NCBI GenBank assembly: GCA_031430695.1 | Contig: JANPBZ010000033.1 | Coordinates: 1-34,457, forward strand | DNA length: 34,457 nt | Source of the DNA: JAENVT01 sp031430695 | GTDB lineage: Bacteria; Actinomycetota; Acidimicrobiia; Acidimicrobiales; Ilumatobacteraceae | Direction of reading: 5' to 3' | In this document: positions 1 to 7,914 of the stretch, piece by piece | Layout of the letters: every line of letters starts with the position of its first letter | How positions within the stretch are numbered: position 1 is the first letter of the stretch | Translations under genes and position numbers: made by a program | The notes under the pieces: generated by a model | What the model saw: only the letters and a program-made list of their open reading frames with translations | Told to the model about the DNA's origin: nothing | Database searches by the model: none

Positions 1-22
1 TTCGCCTACCGCGAGCCGGCTC

Positions 23-50
23 ACCTGTCGGTGAGACAGGTCCACCTGTC
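23..50. promoter_or_regulatory. ACCTGTC inverted/direct repeat cluster, possible TetR-type operator
   Basis: ACCTGTC occurs at 23-29, its exact inverse GACAGGT at 35-41, and ACCTGTC again at 44-50. The first two form a palindrome around a 5-bp centre; the last two are separated by CC. Palindromes of this size and sequence style are common operators of TetR-family repressors, but no regulator gene is visible here. The next gene to the right is read away from this end, on the minus strand, and stops at 159, so any controlled gene probably lies left of the window. The function is inferred from symmetry only. Confidence 0.3.
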
Positions 51-158
51 GCGCCAGAAAATAGTTGTGTACGTCCGCGAGTTCGGACCACTCGATCGCA
101 ACATGGACGGTGGGATTCCGCTGAGTAGTGCCCCTGTTATCTCACCTTGCTGCCGAGC

Positions 159-1379
159 TCAGCTCGATCCGAATGCGAGCTGCCACCATCGCTCGATGCG
201 CTCGCGGTGGCGACCGTGGAACATCAGCAAGTGATTGCCGAGCGGGTCCTCGAGCAGCGATCCGGCGCTCACGCCGTCGAGGCGCACCGTCACCTGTGTG
301 CGGCACAGGCCGGGCTCGCTGCCGGTGTGTGCGATCTCAGCCTCGGCGATCCACATTCTGTTGAGCGACGGACCGCCGAGTCGCAGCAGGGTCACCCATC
401 CAGGGGCGAAGCGTCCACGCAGGCCGATCCCGAGCCCGGACTCGAAGTGTGTGTGCAGCTCGATGTCCTCGACGAGCGACGGCGCCACGGTGCAATGGGC
501 CAACAGCACCTGGTTGCAGTCCACGTCGACATGCGCCGGGTTGGCCATCCAGCTCGGTTGATCGAACAGGGCGCGCACCAGCAACATCGCCACCGCGCTC
601 GCCACATCGCCCTCGCACCCGGCGACGACGCCGCGGTCGTTCAGTTCGGCGAGCGCAACGCATCCTGACGTGGTGAGGCCGGTGAGGAAGTCGAAGCAGC
701 GCACCGTCACGGCGTCGACCCGCGCCTGCTCGATGGTGGCGACCAGCGCCGGGTACAAGGCCGCAGATCGGACAAGCTCGGGTGTGGGGGCCGACGTTCC
801 TGCGAAGCGAACAGCGACCGCGTTGGTGGCTGCGGGATCGGCGTGGGCGTGGGCGTCGATCGTGCCGGTGATGTCGATCGGTACCAGCTCCACGCCCCAG
901 CGCTCGCGGAGGAGGTCCGCGTCCGGCACGCTGGCTACGAGCCAGTCCGATGGCACGCCAACCACGCCGAGGCGCGTCGTGTGCAGCCGATGGATCGCGG
1001 TCATATCGGCGATGGTGATAGCGAGTTGCTCGGATGCTGCCGAGTCGATCTGCACGATGCGTCCGCGCTCGCCATCCATGTGCAACCGCGCCAGAGCTTC
1101 GAGCGCGGCCGGCAGGCTGTTGTGCAGAGGATGAGCCAGCAACAGCACGGGCTCGTAGGGAACCACGGTGTGTCGCCGGTGGACGAGATCCAAGATCGCG
1201 GCTTCCGTGCCGCCGGTGGCGACCAAGATCGCTAGGGGTACGTCGTCGTGATCCTCGGGATGCTCAGCACGCACACCGTCGAGGTCGTGCAGGGCAGTGC
1301 GGATGTCTGCCGTAAGACGATCGACGGTTGCGGCATCGTGCAGTGGCGAGGCGACCTGCAGATACGCGAACCTGCTCAT
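159..1379 (-). CDS. L-fucose/L-arabinose isomerase-like protein
   Basis: This 406-residue protein resembles the fucose/arabinose isomerase superfamily. The C-terminal third carries the family-like blocks HCTVAPSL, THFESGLGIGLRG, a LRLGG segment, CRTQV and GNHLLMFHGRH, in the order seen in FucI-type proteins. It is shorter than classical FucI (about 590 residues) and closer to the small 'fucose isomerase-like' group, whose substrates are mostly unproven. The ATG start at 1379 has a GGAGTG ribosome site seven bases upstream. The gene lies 45 bp downstream of the agmatine deiminase gene on the same strand, so the two may share a transcript, although no metabolic link is obvious. A sugar isomerase activity is a family inference; substrate and metal use are unknown. 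Confidence 0.65.
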   Translation of the reverse strand: MSRFAYLQVASPLHDAATVDRLTADIRTALHDLDGVRAEHPEDHDDVPLAILVATGGTEAAILDLVHRRHTVVPYEPVLLLAHPLHNSLPAALEALARLHMDGERGRIVQIDSAASEQLAITIADMTAIHRLHTTRLGVVGVPSDWLVASVPDADLLRERWGVELVPIDITGTIDAHAHADPAATNAVAVRFAGTSAPTPELVRSAALYPALVATIEQARVDAVTVRCFDFLTGLTTSGCVALAELNDRGVVAGCEGDVASAVAMLLVRALFDQPSWMANPAHVDVDCNQVLLAHCTVAPSLVEDIELHTHFESGLGIGLRGRFAPGWVTLLRLGGPSLNRMWIAEAEIAHTGSEPGLCRTQVTVRLDGVSAGSLLEDPLGNHLLMFHGRHRERIERWWQLAFGSS

Positions 1380-1424
1380 GGCTTCACTCCACTCGATTCA
1401 CAATGAAGGCGCTAGAGCACAAAG

Positions 1425-2444
1425 TCACCGCGGGATGTCGACACCTTTCGGGATCTGCTGCGTGATGCAATGTGGACCGCCACCGCCGAACGCGATCGTC
1501 TCACCCGGCACACCGACGATCGTGCGGTCGGGATGCAACGTGCGAATTGCTTCCAACGCCGGCCCGTCGGCCGCATCGCCTCCGAGTGGAACGATTGCGG
1601 CTCCGTTGGCCAGGTAGTGGTTGGCGTACGAGACCCTCGCTGTAGGGCCGGGATCGAGGACTACAACGTCGAAGTCACGACCCACTGCGTCGCGCGCTGC
1701 CGTGAGTCGTTCGAGGTTTGCCTGGCCACGAGCAAACTCCGCCGAGGTGCGATCCGCGACAACTTCGAGCAGCACACGACCTGGTGCTGCGTATTGCATC
1801 ACGCCGTCGATGTGGCCGTCGGTGCCAGCGGGACCGGTGTCGAGGCTGTGCCCGAACGGCAACCAGATCACGGTGGTGGCGCCCAGATAGTCCTTCAAGC
1901 CTTGCTCGATCTCGATGCGAGACAGGTGCGGGTTGCGGTTGGGATCGAGCAGGCACTGTTCGGTGGTGATCACCGTGCCTTGGCCGTCGACGAAGAACGA
2001 GCCACCCTCGAGCACGAATGGAGCCGCGAGGAACGGAAGATCGAGCCACTCGGCGATTCGTTGCGGCAATCGTGCGTCGTCGTCGTGAGGATGCCAACGA
2101 TTGCCCCACGCGTTGAACCCGAACCCGACCACCGCGATCTCGCCGGTGGCACGGCGAACAAAGACGGGACCGTTGTCGCGACTCCACGAATCGTTGATCG
2201 GGATCTCGACAGCAACCACCCCCGACCCGCACATGTCGCCAACCTCGGAGGCATGCCCAGGGTTGCAGACCATGACCACCGGTTCGAACGCGGCGATGGC
2301 CTCGGCCACGGCCGCGTAGTCGGTCTTGGCATCGGCCAGCCGATCGCCCCACAGATCAGTCCGCGATGGCCACGCCATCAGACAGCCCGCATGCGGTTCC
2401 CACTCGGCGGGCATGGTGTACCCGGCTGCTGCGGGAGTGGACAT
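1425..2444 (-). CDS. aguA: Agmatine deiminase (peptidyl-arginine deiminase family)
   Basis: The enzyme should hydrolyse agmatine to N-carbamoylputrescine and ammonia, in the arginine decarboxylase route to putrescine. It shows the family signatures in order: MPAEWEPHAGCLMAWPSR near the start, SWSRDNGPVFV (substrate-binding Asp), LEGGSFFVDGQGT, GHIDG with the catalytic His, and the C-terminal GGGGPHCITQQIP holding the nucleophilic Cys. All catalytic residues are present, so it should be active. The start at 2444 puts the usual few residues before MPAEW; ATG at 2459 and GTG at 2534 are in-frame alternatives, and the GTG has its purine-rich box too close to be useful. The gene faces away from the sigma-factor gene across about 170 bp and is followed by the isomerase-like gene. 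Other guanidine-modifying activities of this fold are less likely given the GHIDG and GGGGPHC context. Confidence 0.88.
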   Translation of the reverse strand: MSTPAAAGYTMPAEWEPHAGCLMAWPSRTDLWGDRLADAKTDYAAVAEAIAAFEPVVMVCNPGHASEVGDMCGSGVVAVEIPINDSWSRDNGPVFVRRATGEIAVVGFGFNAWGNRWHPHDDDARLPQRIAEWLDLPFLAAPFVLEGGSFFVDGQGTVITTEQCLLDPNRNPHLSRIEIEQGLKDYLGATTVIWLPFGHSLDTGPAGTDGHIDGVMQYAAPGRVLLEVVADRTSAEFARGQANLERLTAARDAVGRDFDVVVLDPGPTARVSYANHYLANGAAIVPLGGDAADGPALEAIRTLHPDRTIVGVPGETIAFGGGGPHCITQQIPKGVDIPR

Positions 2445-2602
2445 CGGTGTCTCGGCCATCCAACCATGCTGGTGGTGGCCACCGCTCGCCGTCAATCCGT
2501 CGATGCCTCCGGACGCCGTGAGCAGGCAATTCACCTTCCGTGGTCAAGCGCGCGCAGAAAGCGCCGATTTGTGTCCTAGAAACGACGCCGCAGCGCGTGT
2601 AT

Positions 2603-2607
2603 AGGAG
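2603..2607 (+). promoter_or_regulatory. Ribosome binding site AGGAG of the sigma-factor gene
   Basis: AGGAG lies seven bases before ATG 2615. It decides in favour of that start over an in-frame GTG at 2540, which would add 25 residues unlike the family. Confidence 0.6.
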
Positions 2608-2614
2608 CGTGACC

Positions 2615-3175
2615 ATGCAAGCATTGAGCGATCCACCCGGCGGACGGGCCGGCGCGGTACTCCGAGTGCTCCCGGGGGGCCCGAGCAATCGGGAAGCCGC
2701 CGTGCGAGCGCTGTACGAGACGCGGCATGCAGAACTCGTCCGCTTTGCCACGTTCATCGTCGGCGACATCCACGCCGCCGAGGACGTCGCCCAAGAGGCG
2801 TTCATGCGCGTCTATGACGCGTGGGACCGACTCGAGAATCCCGACCAGGCGGTGGCCTACCTCCGAGCCACAATCGTCAACCTCGGCCGCGGCCGGCACC
2901 GGCGCCGTCTGGTTGCCGAACGCAAACAACCTCCGCATCTGGTGCCTGTCCCTTCAGCCGAGGACGATGCGATGGGTCGGGTCGGTCGCAGCGCGGTCCT
3001 CGACGCCGTGTCGGCACTGCCCAGCCGGCAGCGGGCCTGCGTCGTGATGCGCCATTGGTTGCGCATGACCGAGGGCGAGATCGCCGCCACGCTCGACGTG
3101 TCGATCGGCTCCGTCCGCACACACAACAAGCGGGGCCTCGAAACCCTGCAGCGCAAGTTGGGAGACCTCCGATGA
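2615..3175 (+). CDS. RNA polymerase sigma factor, SigE-type ECF family
   Basis: This 186-residue protein has the two domains of an ECF sigma factor. Region 2 contains ELVRFATFIVGD, AEDVAQEAFMRVYDAW and AYLRATIVNLGRGRHRRR (core binding and -10 recognition). Region 4 contains LPSRQRACVVMRHWLRMTEGEIAATLDVSIGSVRTH (a helix-turn-helix for -35 recognition). These match the actinobacterial SigE-like subgroup. The stop codon overlaps the start of the next gene (ATGA, 3172-3175), which encodes a single-span membrane protein. That coupling is typical of a sigma factor with its anti-sigma or sensor partner and suggests control by an envelope signal. No promoter consensus can be assigned with confidence. 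Confidence 0.88.
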   Translation: MQALSDPPGGRAGAVLRVLPGGPSNREAAVRALYETRHAELVRFATFIVGDIHAAEDVAQEAFMRVYDAWDRLENPDQAVAYLRATIVNLGRGRHRRRLVAERKQPPHLVPVPSAEDDAMGRVGRSAVLDAVSALPSRQRACVVMRHWLRMTEGEIAATLDVSIGSVRTHNKRGLETLQRKLGDLR

Positions 3176-4419
3176 ACACCTTCGAACACAGCCTCACGGT
3201 CCTCCTCGACGACGTCGCCTCGTCGGTGCACCCGCACCCCGAACCCGACGCCTTGTTCATGCCGACTGTGACGCCGGTACCGAACGAGGTGCATGCCTTC
3301 CGACCGCGCTGGCTCGCGGTTGCGGCGGCCAGCATCGTGCTGGTGGGCGGGTCTGCATTTGCGATGGAGCGGGTCAGCAACGATCCGCCGGTCAGAGTGG
3401 TGCCGGCCGACACGCCAGCGACCGAGACCATCGACGAGCCGACTACCACGAGCACCGAGCCCACCGAGTCGATTGACAAAGCGATCGCGATTCCTACACC
3501 GGCGAAGCCGATCATCGAGGCCGTCGCGATCGCCAAACCGACGGTCCCGGTGACCGAACCAACCGTGCCGTCCACCGAGCCAACAGTCGCACCGGTCGTG
3601 ATCGAGTTCACCGCCAACCTCGGCGCCGACGGTCGGGCCAAGACGCCGATGAAGCAAGGCTTCTACGGCACTGCGCAGCCGGGGTCGTCGATCCGCGTTG
3701 CGTCGCACTACGGCGTCTCGGAAGTGACGGTCAACGCCAACGGCAAGTGGGAGACAACGCTGAAGATGATCGAGGTGCCACCCGGCACGTCGGTTTTCGT
3801 CCAGATCACGTCGAGCGCCAGCGACAAGGTCCGCGAGTTCTGGCTGCTGCGCCCCGACACGCCACCTCCGACGATAATCGACTTCACCGCCAACCTCGGC
3901 GCCGACGGGCTGGCGAACACGCCGATGACCCAGGGGTTCTACGGCACCGCACAACCTGGTTCGGCAATTCGGGTCGGCTCCGAGTGGGGTGTCGCCGAAA
4001 CAGTTGCCGGGCCGAATGGCAATTGGGAAGCAACCCTGGTGATGCCGGAAGTGCCACCGGGCACCAAGGCGTTCGTGCGGATCACGTCGAGCACCACCGA
4101 CAAGGTCCGCGAGTTCGCTCTGCAACGCCCCGGAACTCCGACGCCGGTCGAGATCGACTTCACGGCCAACGCGGCATTGACGACCAGCGATGCGACTCCG
4201 CCGGTGAACGAGTACTGGGGCACGTCGACGGCTGGAGCGGTGATCTCCATCACGTCGGAGTACGGCAGCAAGCAGGTGGAGTCGAACGCCGAGGGCAAAT
4301 GGTCGGCTCGCCTCGAGTTCCCCGATGCCCCAGTCGGCGGCACGTTCAACGTGCACATCACCAGTTCCAAGGGCACAGCCGTCTACGACTTCCCGCTCAC
4401 CCGACTCGGTCCCGGCTGA
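3172..4419 (+). CDS. Single-span membrane protein with three Ig-like repeats; probable anti-sigma partner
   Basis: The 415-residue protein has a cytoplasmic segment of about 45 residues, one membrane span (about residues 46-66), a Thr/Pro/Glu-rich linker (about 75-140), and three extracytoplasmic repeats of about 92 residues at roughly 143-234, 235-326 and 327-415. Each repeat begins [IV][EID][IEF]DFTAN- or EFTAN-like, has a central GxWxxxL motif and ends near VxITSS, in the manner of bacterial Ig-like domains. Repeats 1 and 2 are close even in DNA, with the block around FTANLGADG nearly identical, so the duplication is recent. The start overlaps the sigma-factor stop, with GGAG seven bases upstream. 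The short N-terminus lacks the HxxxCxxC zinc motif of common anti-sigma factors, so the sigma-binding role is inferred from position and topology only. An adhesin or wall-binding sensor is an alternative. Confidence 0.7.
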   Translation: MNTFEHSLTVLLDDVASSVHPHPEPDALFMPTVTPVPNEVHAFRPRWLAVAAASIVLVGGSAFAMERVSNDPPVRVVPADTPATETIDEPTTTSTEPTESIDKAIAIPTPAKPIIEAVAIAKPTVPVTEPTVPSTEPTVAPVVIEFTANLGADGRAKTPMKQGFYGTAQPGSSIRVASHYGVSEVTVNANGKWETTLKMIEVPPGTSVFVQITSSASDKVREFWLLRPDTPPPTIIDFTANLGADGLANTPMTQGFYGTAQPGSAIRVGSEWGVAETVAGPNGNWEATLVMPEVPPGTKAFVRITSSTTDKVREFALQRPGTPTPVEIDFTANAALTTSDATPPVNEYWGTSTAGAVISITSEYGSKQVESNAEGKWSARLEFPDAPVGGTFNVHITSSKGTAVYDFPLTRLGPG

Positions 4420-4770
4420 GGTCGGAAGCAAGGTGAGATAAGGGAGCACAATTCAACCCAATCCCCACCCGGTATGTTGCGATCGAGTGGTCCGAGTTCG
4501 CGGACATGCATAGCGGTTTCTGGTGCGACAGGCGGTGAGCCTGTGGTGTGGGGCGAAGTTCACCCCGTTCAGGCAGTTGTGACGCCACCGCGCTGAGCCC
4601 GAGGGCCAATACGGCCCGTTTCGCGCCCTGCGTTGCCAGTTCCTCGATGAGCGTGAGCGAACAGAGGCGCGGAGCGTCCATGCGCGCGCACAGATGATTC
4701 GGGTGGTCGCTTCGGCTCAACCAGGCAGATCCGGCTTCAGGAGGCGTCAACGAACAGCTTCGGGCGAGCC

Positions 4771-4810
4771 GGGCAGCCCCGGAACGCTACGTAGCAAACT
4801 GGGGCTGCCC
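4771..4810. repeat. Hairpin with 10-bp perfect stem and nested palindrome
   Basis: GGGCAGCCCC (4771-4780) is followed after 20 bases by its exact inverse GGGGCTGCCC (4801-4810). The loop contains a second perfect palindrome, GCTACGTAGC (4786-4795). No run of T follows on either side, so it does not look like a simple intrinsic terminator. It lies in the gene-free stretch after the Ig-repeat membrane protein. Confidence 0.55.
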
Positions 4811-4826
4811 AGTTCATCGGTGGCTA

Positions 4827-4850
4827 GCGCCGAACCAGGCAGTTCGGCGC
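4827..4850. repeat. Hairpin with 9-bp perfect stem
   Basis: GCGCCGAAC (4827-4835) and GTTCGGCGC (4842-4850) are exact inverses around the 6-base loop CAGGCA. The loop motif CAGGCA also appears at about 4721. It sits 16 bp after the larger hairpin, so the two could belong to one structured transcript. Confidence 0.5.
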
Positions 4851-4980
4851 TCTCTGATTCACAATCGCACACTCTGTGGGGAGTGCGCGAGATCGGCAGT
4901 TCGGAGCGAGTTGTCGAACGGCACAACGGCTCGATGGCGTCGTTCGTGATGATCGACCGCCGTGTCGAGTCGTGTTGGGA

Positions 4981-5085
4981 TCAGGGCGCTGGGGCGTCGG
5001 CGTCGTCCGGTGTCTCCTCGTCGTCGAGGGGCTCTCCGGGATCATCGTCATCGCTTCGATGAGGCTGCGGATCGTTGGTACTCAT
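4981..5085 (-). CDS. Possible 34-residue acidic protein
   Basis: An ATG at 5085 opens a 34-codon frame starting MSTNDPQPHR and continuing with clusters of Asp and Glu (SDDDD, LDDEE, PDDAD), ending in PAP before TGA. Very acidic, Pro-rich small proteins are common in actinobacteria, and the composition is not what the GC content alone would give. There is no clear ribosome site and no recognised domain. It lies about 90 bp downstream of the small membrane protein on the same strand. It does not end in the GGQ/GGE of Pup. Treat it as a candidate only. Confidence 0.3.
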   Translation of the reverse strand: MSTNDPQPHRSDDDDPGEPLDDEETPDDADAPAP

Positions 5086-5178
5086 GCCCGACGATACCGC
5101 GCCAGGCCGATTGCCTGATGCGAGTGCGTTGATCAAACATCCGAACGAGCGCCGAACATCATCCGCTCATCACGGCAG

Positions 5179-5388
5179 TTATGCGCTGACAGTGACTACC
5201 AACCCCACCACGATGAGGACGATGCCGAGAGCGAGGGTGAACAGGGAAAGTCTGTGAAGCATCACTCTGCGACGTTGAGCGCGCTCTCCCGATAGTCCGA
5301 ACACGAAGATCTGCCCATTCGCGACGTTCCGCGATGCAGCCAATCCGCCAAGCGCCAGCGCCATCAGACCAGCAACTACTAGCGGCAC
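5179..5388 (-). CDS. Small membrane protein with two spans
   Basis: This protein of about 69 residues has two hydrophobic segments: one near the N-terminus (PLVVAGLMALALGGLAA) and one near the C-terminus (LFTLALGIVLIVVGLVVTV). They are joined by a polar loop with an Arg cluster (ERAQRRRVMLHR). By the positive-inside rule the loop is cytoplasmic. The GTG start at 5388 is chosen because GGAG on the minus strand lies six bases upstream; a TTG two codons earlier would abut that box. It follows the iminopeptidase gene by 65 bp on the same strand. No family is recognised and the function is unknown. Confidence 0.65.
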   Translation of the reverse strand: MPLVVAGLMALALGGLAASRNVANGQIFVFGLSGERAQRRRVMLHRLSLFTLALGIVLIVVGLVVTVSA

Positions 5389-5452
5389 GATCAACTCCGT
5401 ATCAGGTTTGACTCATCGGACTTTGGACAACTCCATCGGCCTGGGCACAGCC

Positions 5453-6400
5453 TCAGTCCCGGCTGAGGTCGGCGAGGACGCGTCGCCAGGTCTGAATCAT
5501 CATGTCGCCGCCGTGGCCCTCGTGGTCGATCACCACGAGGTAGCTGCCGGGCCAGGCTTGGTTGATGCGCCATGGCGCATCGAGCGGGCTGCTGATGTCG
5601 AGCCGCCCGTGGATCAACCAGCCCGGGATCCCGGCCAGTCGGTGGGCATTGCGGATGATCTCATCCGGTTCGAGCCACGAGTCGTGGCGCCAGCAGTGGG
5701 TGACCTGTCGAGCGAACCCGAGGCGGAATGTGGCGTCGAGGTAGCGAGGGTTCGGCACGGCGCCAGGCACGCTGGCGACATGGGTGTCCTCCCACCGACA
5801 CCAGGCCGCGGCGGCATCGTGATGCACAGCGTGGTCGGGGTCCATCAGCAGCCGGTTGTAGGCATCGACGAGGCGAAGGCCGCGATAACCGTCGGGGACG
5901 TGATTGCGGAACGCTTCCCACTGGGCTGGGAAGAACCGTCCGGCGTAGACCGTCAACCAATCGATGTCCGCACGTGTCCCAGTGCTCGCTGCGCCCGCCA
6001 CGACGGCGATCACGCGCTCGGGGTGGCGCTCGGCGTAGGTGATGGCCAGGACCGACCCCCACGAGAGGCCGAACACGATCCAACGGGCGACTCCGAGATG
6101 TTCTCGGAGCTGTTCGATGTCGTGCACGTGGTGGTTCATGTCGATCGATTCCCAATGCACCCCGTCGTCGGCGGCGTGTGGCGTGCTGCGCCCCGCGGCG
6201 CGCTGGTCGAATAGCACCGCTCGATGACGCTGCGGGTCGAAGTTCGCGCGGGCTCCGAGCGTGCATCCCGACCCGGGTCCACCGTGCAGGTACACGACGG
6301 GAACACCGTCACGGACTCCGACCTGCTCGTAGAACAGCATGTGGCCGTCGCCGACGTCGAGCCGTCCCGCATCGAAGGGCTCCGGGACGCCTGCGGACAT
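5453..6400 (-). CDS. pip: Proline iminopeptidase (peptidase family S33)
   Basis: This 315-residue alpha/beta hydrolase should release N-terminal proline from short peptides in the cytoplasm. It carries the S33 signature set: HGGPGSG (oxyanion loop), DQRAAGRS (usually DQRGxGxS), the nucleophile elbow GLSWGS, the acid in HGRLDISSP, and the catalytic His in DHEGHGG. The region WCRWED is typical of the cap domain of prolyl aminopeptidases. Length matches the family (about 310-320 residues), and there is no signal peptide. It is divergent from the lipoprotein gene at 6448 with only 47 bp between the starts, so their promoters must overlap. Confidence 0.88.
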   Translation of the reverse strand: MSAGVPEPFDAGRLDVGDGHMLFYEQVGVRDGVPVVYLHGGPGSGCTLGARANFDPQRHRAVLFDQRAAGRSTPHAADDGVHWESIDMNHHVHDIEQLREHLGVARWIVFGLSWGSVLAITYAERHPERVIAVVAGAASTGTRADIDWLTVYAGRFFPAQWEAFRNHVPDGYRGLRLVDAYNRLLMDPDHAVHHDAAAAWCRWEDTHVASVPGAVPNPRYLDATFRLGFARQVTHCWRHDSWLEPDEIIRNAHRLAGIPGWLIHGRLDISSPLDAPWRINQAWPGSYLVVIDHEGHGGDMMIQTWRRVLADLSRD

Positions 6401-6447
6401 CCAGCGAGTCTGTCACCCAGACCGGCGGTCTTGACGTCTGTCTGGGT

Positions 6448-7890
6448 GTGATCAAAGGATTCGTGACTTCCCTGGTGTTGCTCGGCTCGCTCGCTCTGGC
6501 TGCAGCATGCAGTGACGATTCGCCGACGGCGCTGACATCCGGACCGCAGCCGGTGATCTTCGACTACAGCCCGACCGTGTCGGATGTGGGCGCACTCTTG
6601 TACCTCTCCTCGCATCCGAACGTCGATCTGCTGGCTGTCACCCTGCCCGGCACCGGAGAGTCGGACTGCGAGCCCGGTGTTCGCACAACTCGCTTCGTGC
6701 TCGATCTGGCCGGCAAGCCCGAAGTTCCGGTCGGATGCGGTCGAGACAAGCCGCTCGATGGCTATCGGGATTGGCCGACCGCGTGGCGCGCCGAAGCCAA
6801 CGCAATCGTTGACGAGGTCGACAGCGAGTTTCCCGAGCAGTCCGTGGTCGACGCCGAGCAGCTTCTCGCCGAAACCTTGGAGTCCGCAACGACACCCGTG
6901 ACCGTGGTCGCTGTCGGGCCGCTGACCAATCTCGGCGCGGTGCTGAGCGCTCGGCCAGAGCTCGCCGAGAAGATCGCGAGGATCGTCGTCATGGGCGGCG
7001 CACTCGATGTGCCCGGCAATGTCGAGGCGGCACCGACCGCTGAATGGAACCTGTACATCGATCCGGAGTCCGTGCGGCAAACCTTGGCGAGCGGCGTTCC
7101 CATGCTGTTCGTCGGACTCGATGCCACGAACGCCGCGCCATGGAATCGGTTGCTGCTGGCGAGGCTGCGATTGCTCGACACCGAGGTCGCCAACTTCGAG
7201 GACGAACTCGTCTCGTCGAGACCGCTCGAGGGTGTGTTCCTGTGGGACGAACTTGCGGCGGTCATCATGACCGATCCGGCTGTTGTCACCACGGAGGAGA
7301 CGAAGGTCGCCATTGATGACGACGGAGCACTACTTCGCGACCCGACGGGCGTCAGCGTTCAGGTGGCCGTGAGCGCAGATGGGACGGCGGCAACCGACGG
7401 CTTCCTGCGGGTGCTCGCCGGCGGTCAGCTTCCGAAGTACGACCCACTTACGGCGGACGAGACCGCATATGTCAATGCTCTCGGCGCAGCTCGGGCCTCG
7501 TTCGATTCGGCGTTGGCGGAAGTCTTCGCCGATTCCACCGAGGACGCCGCGTCGGTCCGAACCGCTCCCGAGCTGACTGACATCTTCTTTGAAGCAATCA
7601 CCGACCTCGAGGCCTCGGTCCAAGCCGTCGGGCCACCATCGACGTTCGCGGACCGCCAGCAGGCACTCGTAACGTCGCTGCAAGCGATTGCGGCCTCCGC
7701 CGCGGACGTCAGGACGGCGCTGGGCGTCCCGGACGACGGCGATGCCCTCGACCAGTTCTTCGCGAGCGTCGACGCGACCGGCATCGCCGGAATGTTCGAA
7801 GCGTTCAGCGATTTGGTCCGTGACATCGAAGACGAGTCACTCGTCCGCGGCGGCCCGTCGATCTTTGCCGTCACCGCAGCCACCGATTGA
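6448..7890 (+). CDS. Nucleoside-hydrolase-like lipoprotein with eroded metal site
   Basis: The product (about 480 residues) begins with a lipoprotein signal ending LALAAAC at Cys21, so it should be anchored outside the membrane. It then follows the inosine-uridine nucleoside hydrolase fold, with a VGPLTNLGAVL block, VVMGGALDVPGN, EWNLYIDPES and LFVGLDATN. The calcium motif DxDxxxDD near the N-terminus reads D39-Y-S41-P-T-V-S45-D46, and the usual H-D near the end of the core is WDELA, so several catalytic ligands are missing. About 140 extra C-terminal residues look helical and have no known match. GTG 6448 is chosen because it keeps the basic Lys3; GTG 6463 is an alternative. The CapA-like gene follows after 24 bp. 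It may bind rather than cleave a nucleoside or ribosyl ligand. Confidence 0.7.
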   Translation: MIKGFVTSLVLLGSLALAAACSDDSPTALTSGPQPVIFDYSPTVSDVGALLYLSSHPNVDLLAVTLPGTGESDCEPGVRTTRFVLDLAGKPEVPVGCGRDKPLDGYRDWPTAWRAEANAIVDEVDSEFPEQSVVDAEQLLAETLESATTPVTVVAVGPLTNLGAVLSARPELAEKIARIVVMGGALDVPGNVEAAPTAEWNLYIDPESVRQTLASGVPMLFVGLDATNAAPWNRLLLARLRLLDTEVANFEDELVSSRPLEGVFLWDELAAVIMTDPAVVTTEETKVAIDDDGALLRDPTGVSVQVAVSADGTAATDGFLRVLAGGQLPKYDPLTADETAYVNALGAARASFDSALAEVFADSTEDAASVRTAPELTDIFFEAITDLEASVQAVGPPSTFADRQQALVTSLQAIAASAADVRTALGVPDDGDALDQFFASVDATGIAGMFEAFSDLVRDIEDESLVRGGPSIFAVTAATD

Positions 7891-7914
7891 TGCGACCGAC
7901 TAGCGTCGCTCGAT

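Larger units (their letters stand above)
4420..4980. other. Gene-free stretch with several hairpins
   Basis: No frame here has recognisable protein features; the longest open frames are Ser/Gly/Arg-rich in one direction and unlike any family in the other. The DNA holds several inverted repeats: GGGCC/GGCCC around 4594-4608, the long hairpin at 4771-4810, and the hairpin at 4827-4850. The short motif CAGGCAG/CAGTTCGG recurs near 4719, 4836 and 4895. It could carry a structured RNA or be decayed gene sequence. Nothing in it matches an RNA family I can recognise. Confidence 0.4.

Noticed and set aside
1470..2579. Long plus-strand open frame opposite the agmatine deiminase
   Set aside because: Arg/His/Val-rich antisense of a well-matched enzyme gene; no domain of its own. 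Long antisense frames are expected at this GC content.
2857..4449. Long minus-strand open frame opposite the sigma factor and Ig-repeat protein
   Set aside because: Basic low-complexity translation with no motif; the plus-strand genes are clear.
4397..5062. Two open frames (minus 4397-4750 and plus 4694-5062) in the gene-free stretch
   Set aside because: No ribosome sites, no recognisable sequence; composition follows the hairpins and GC content.
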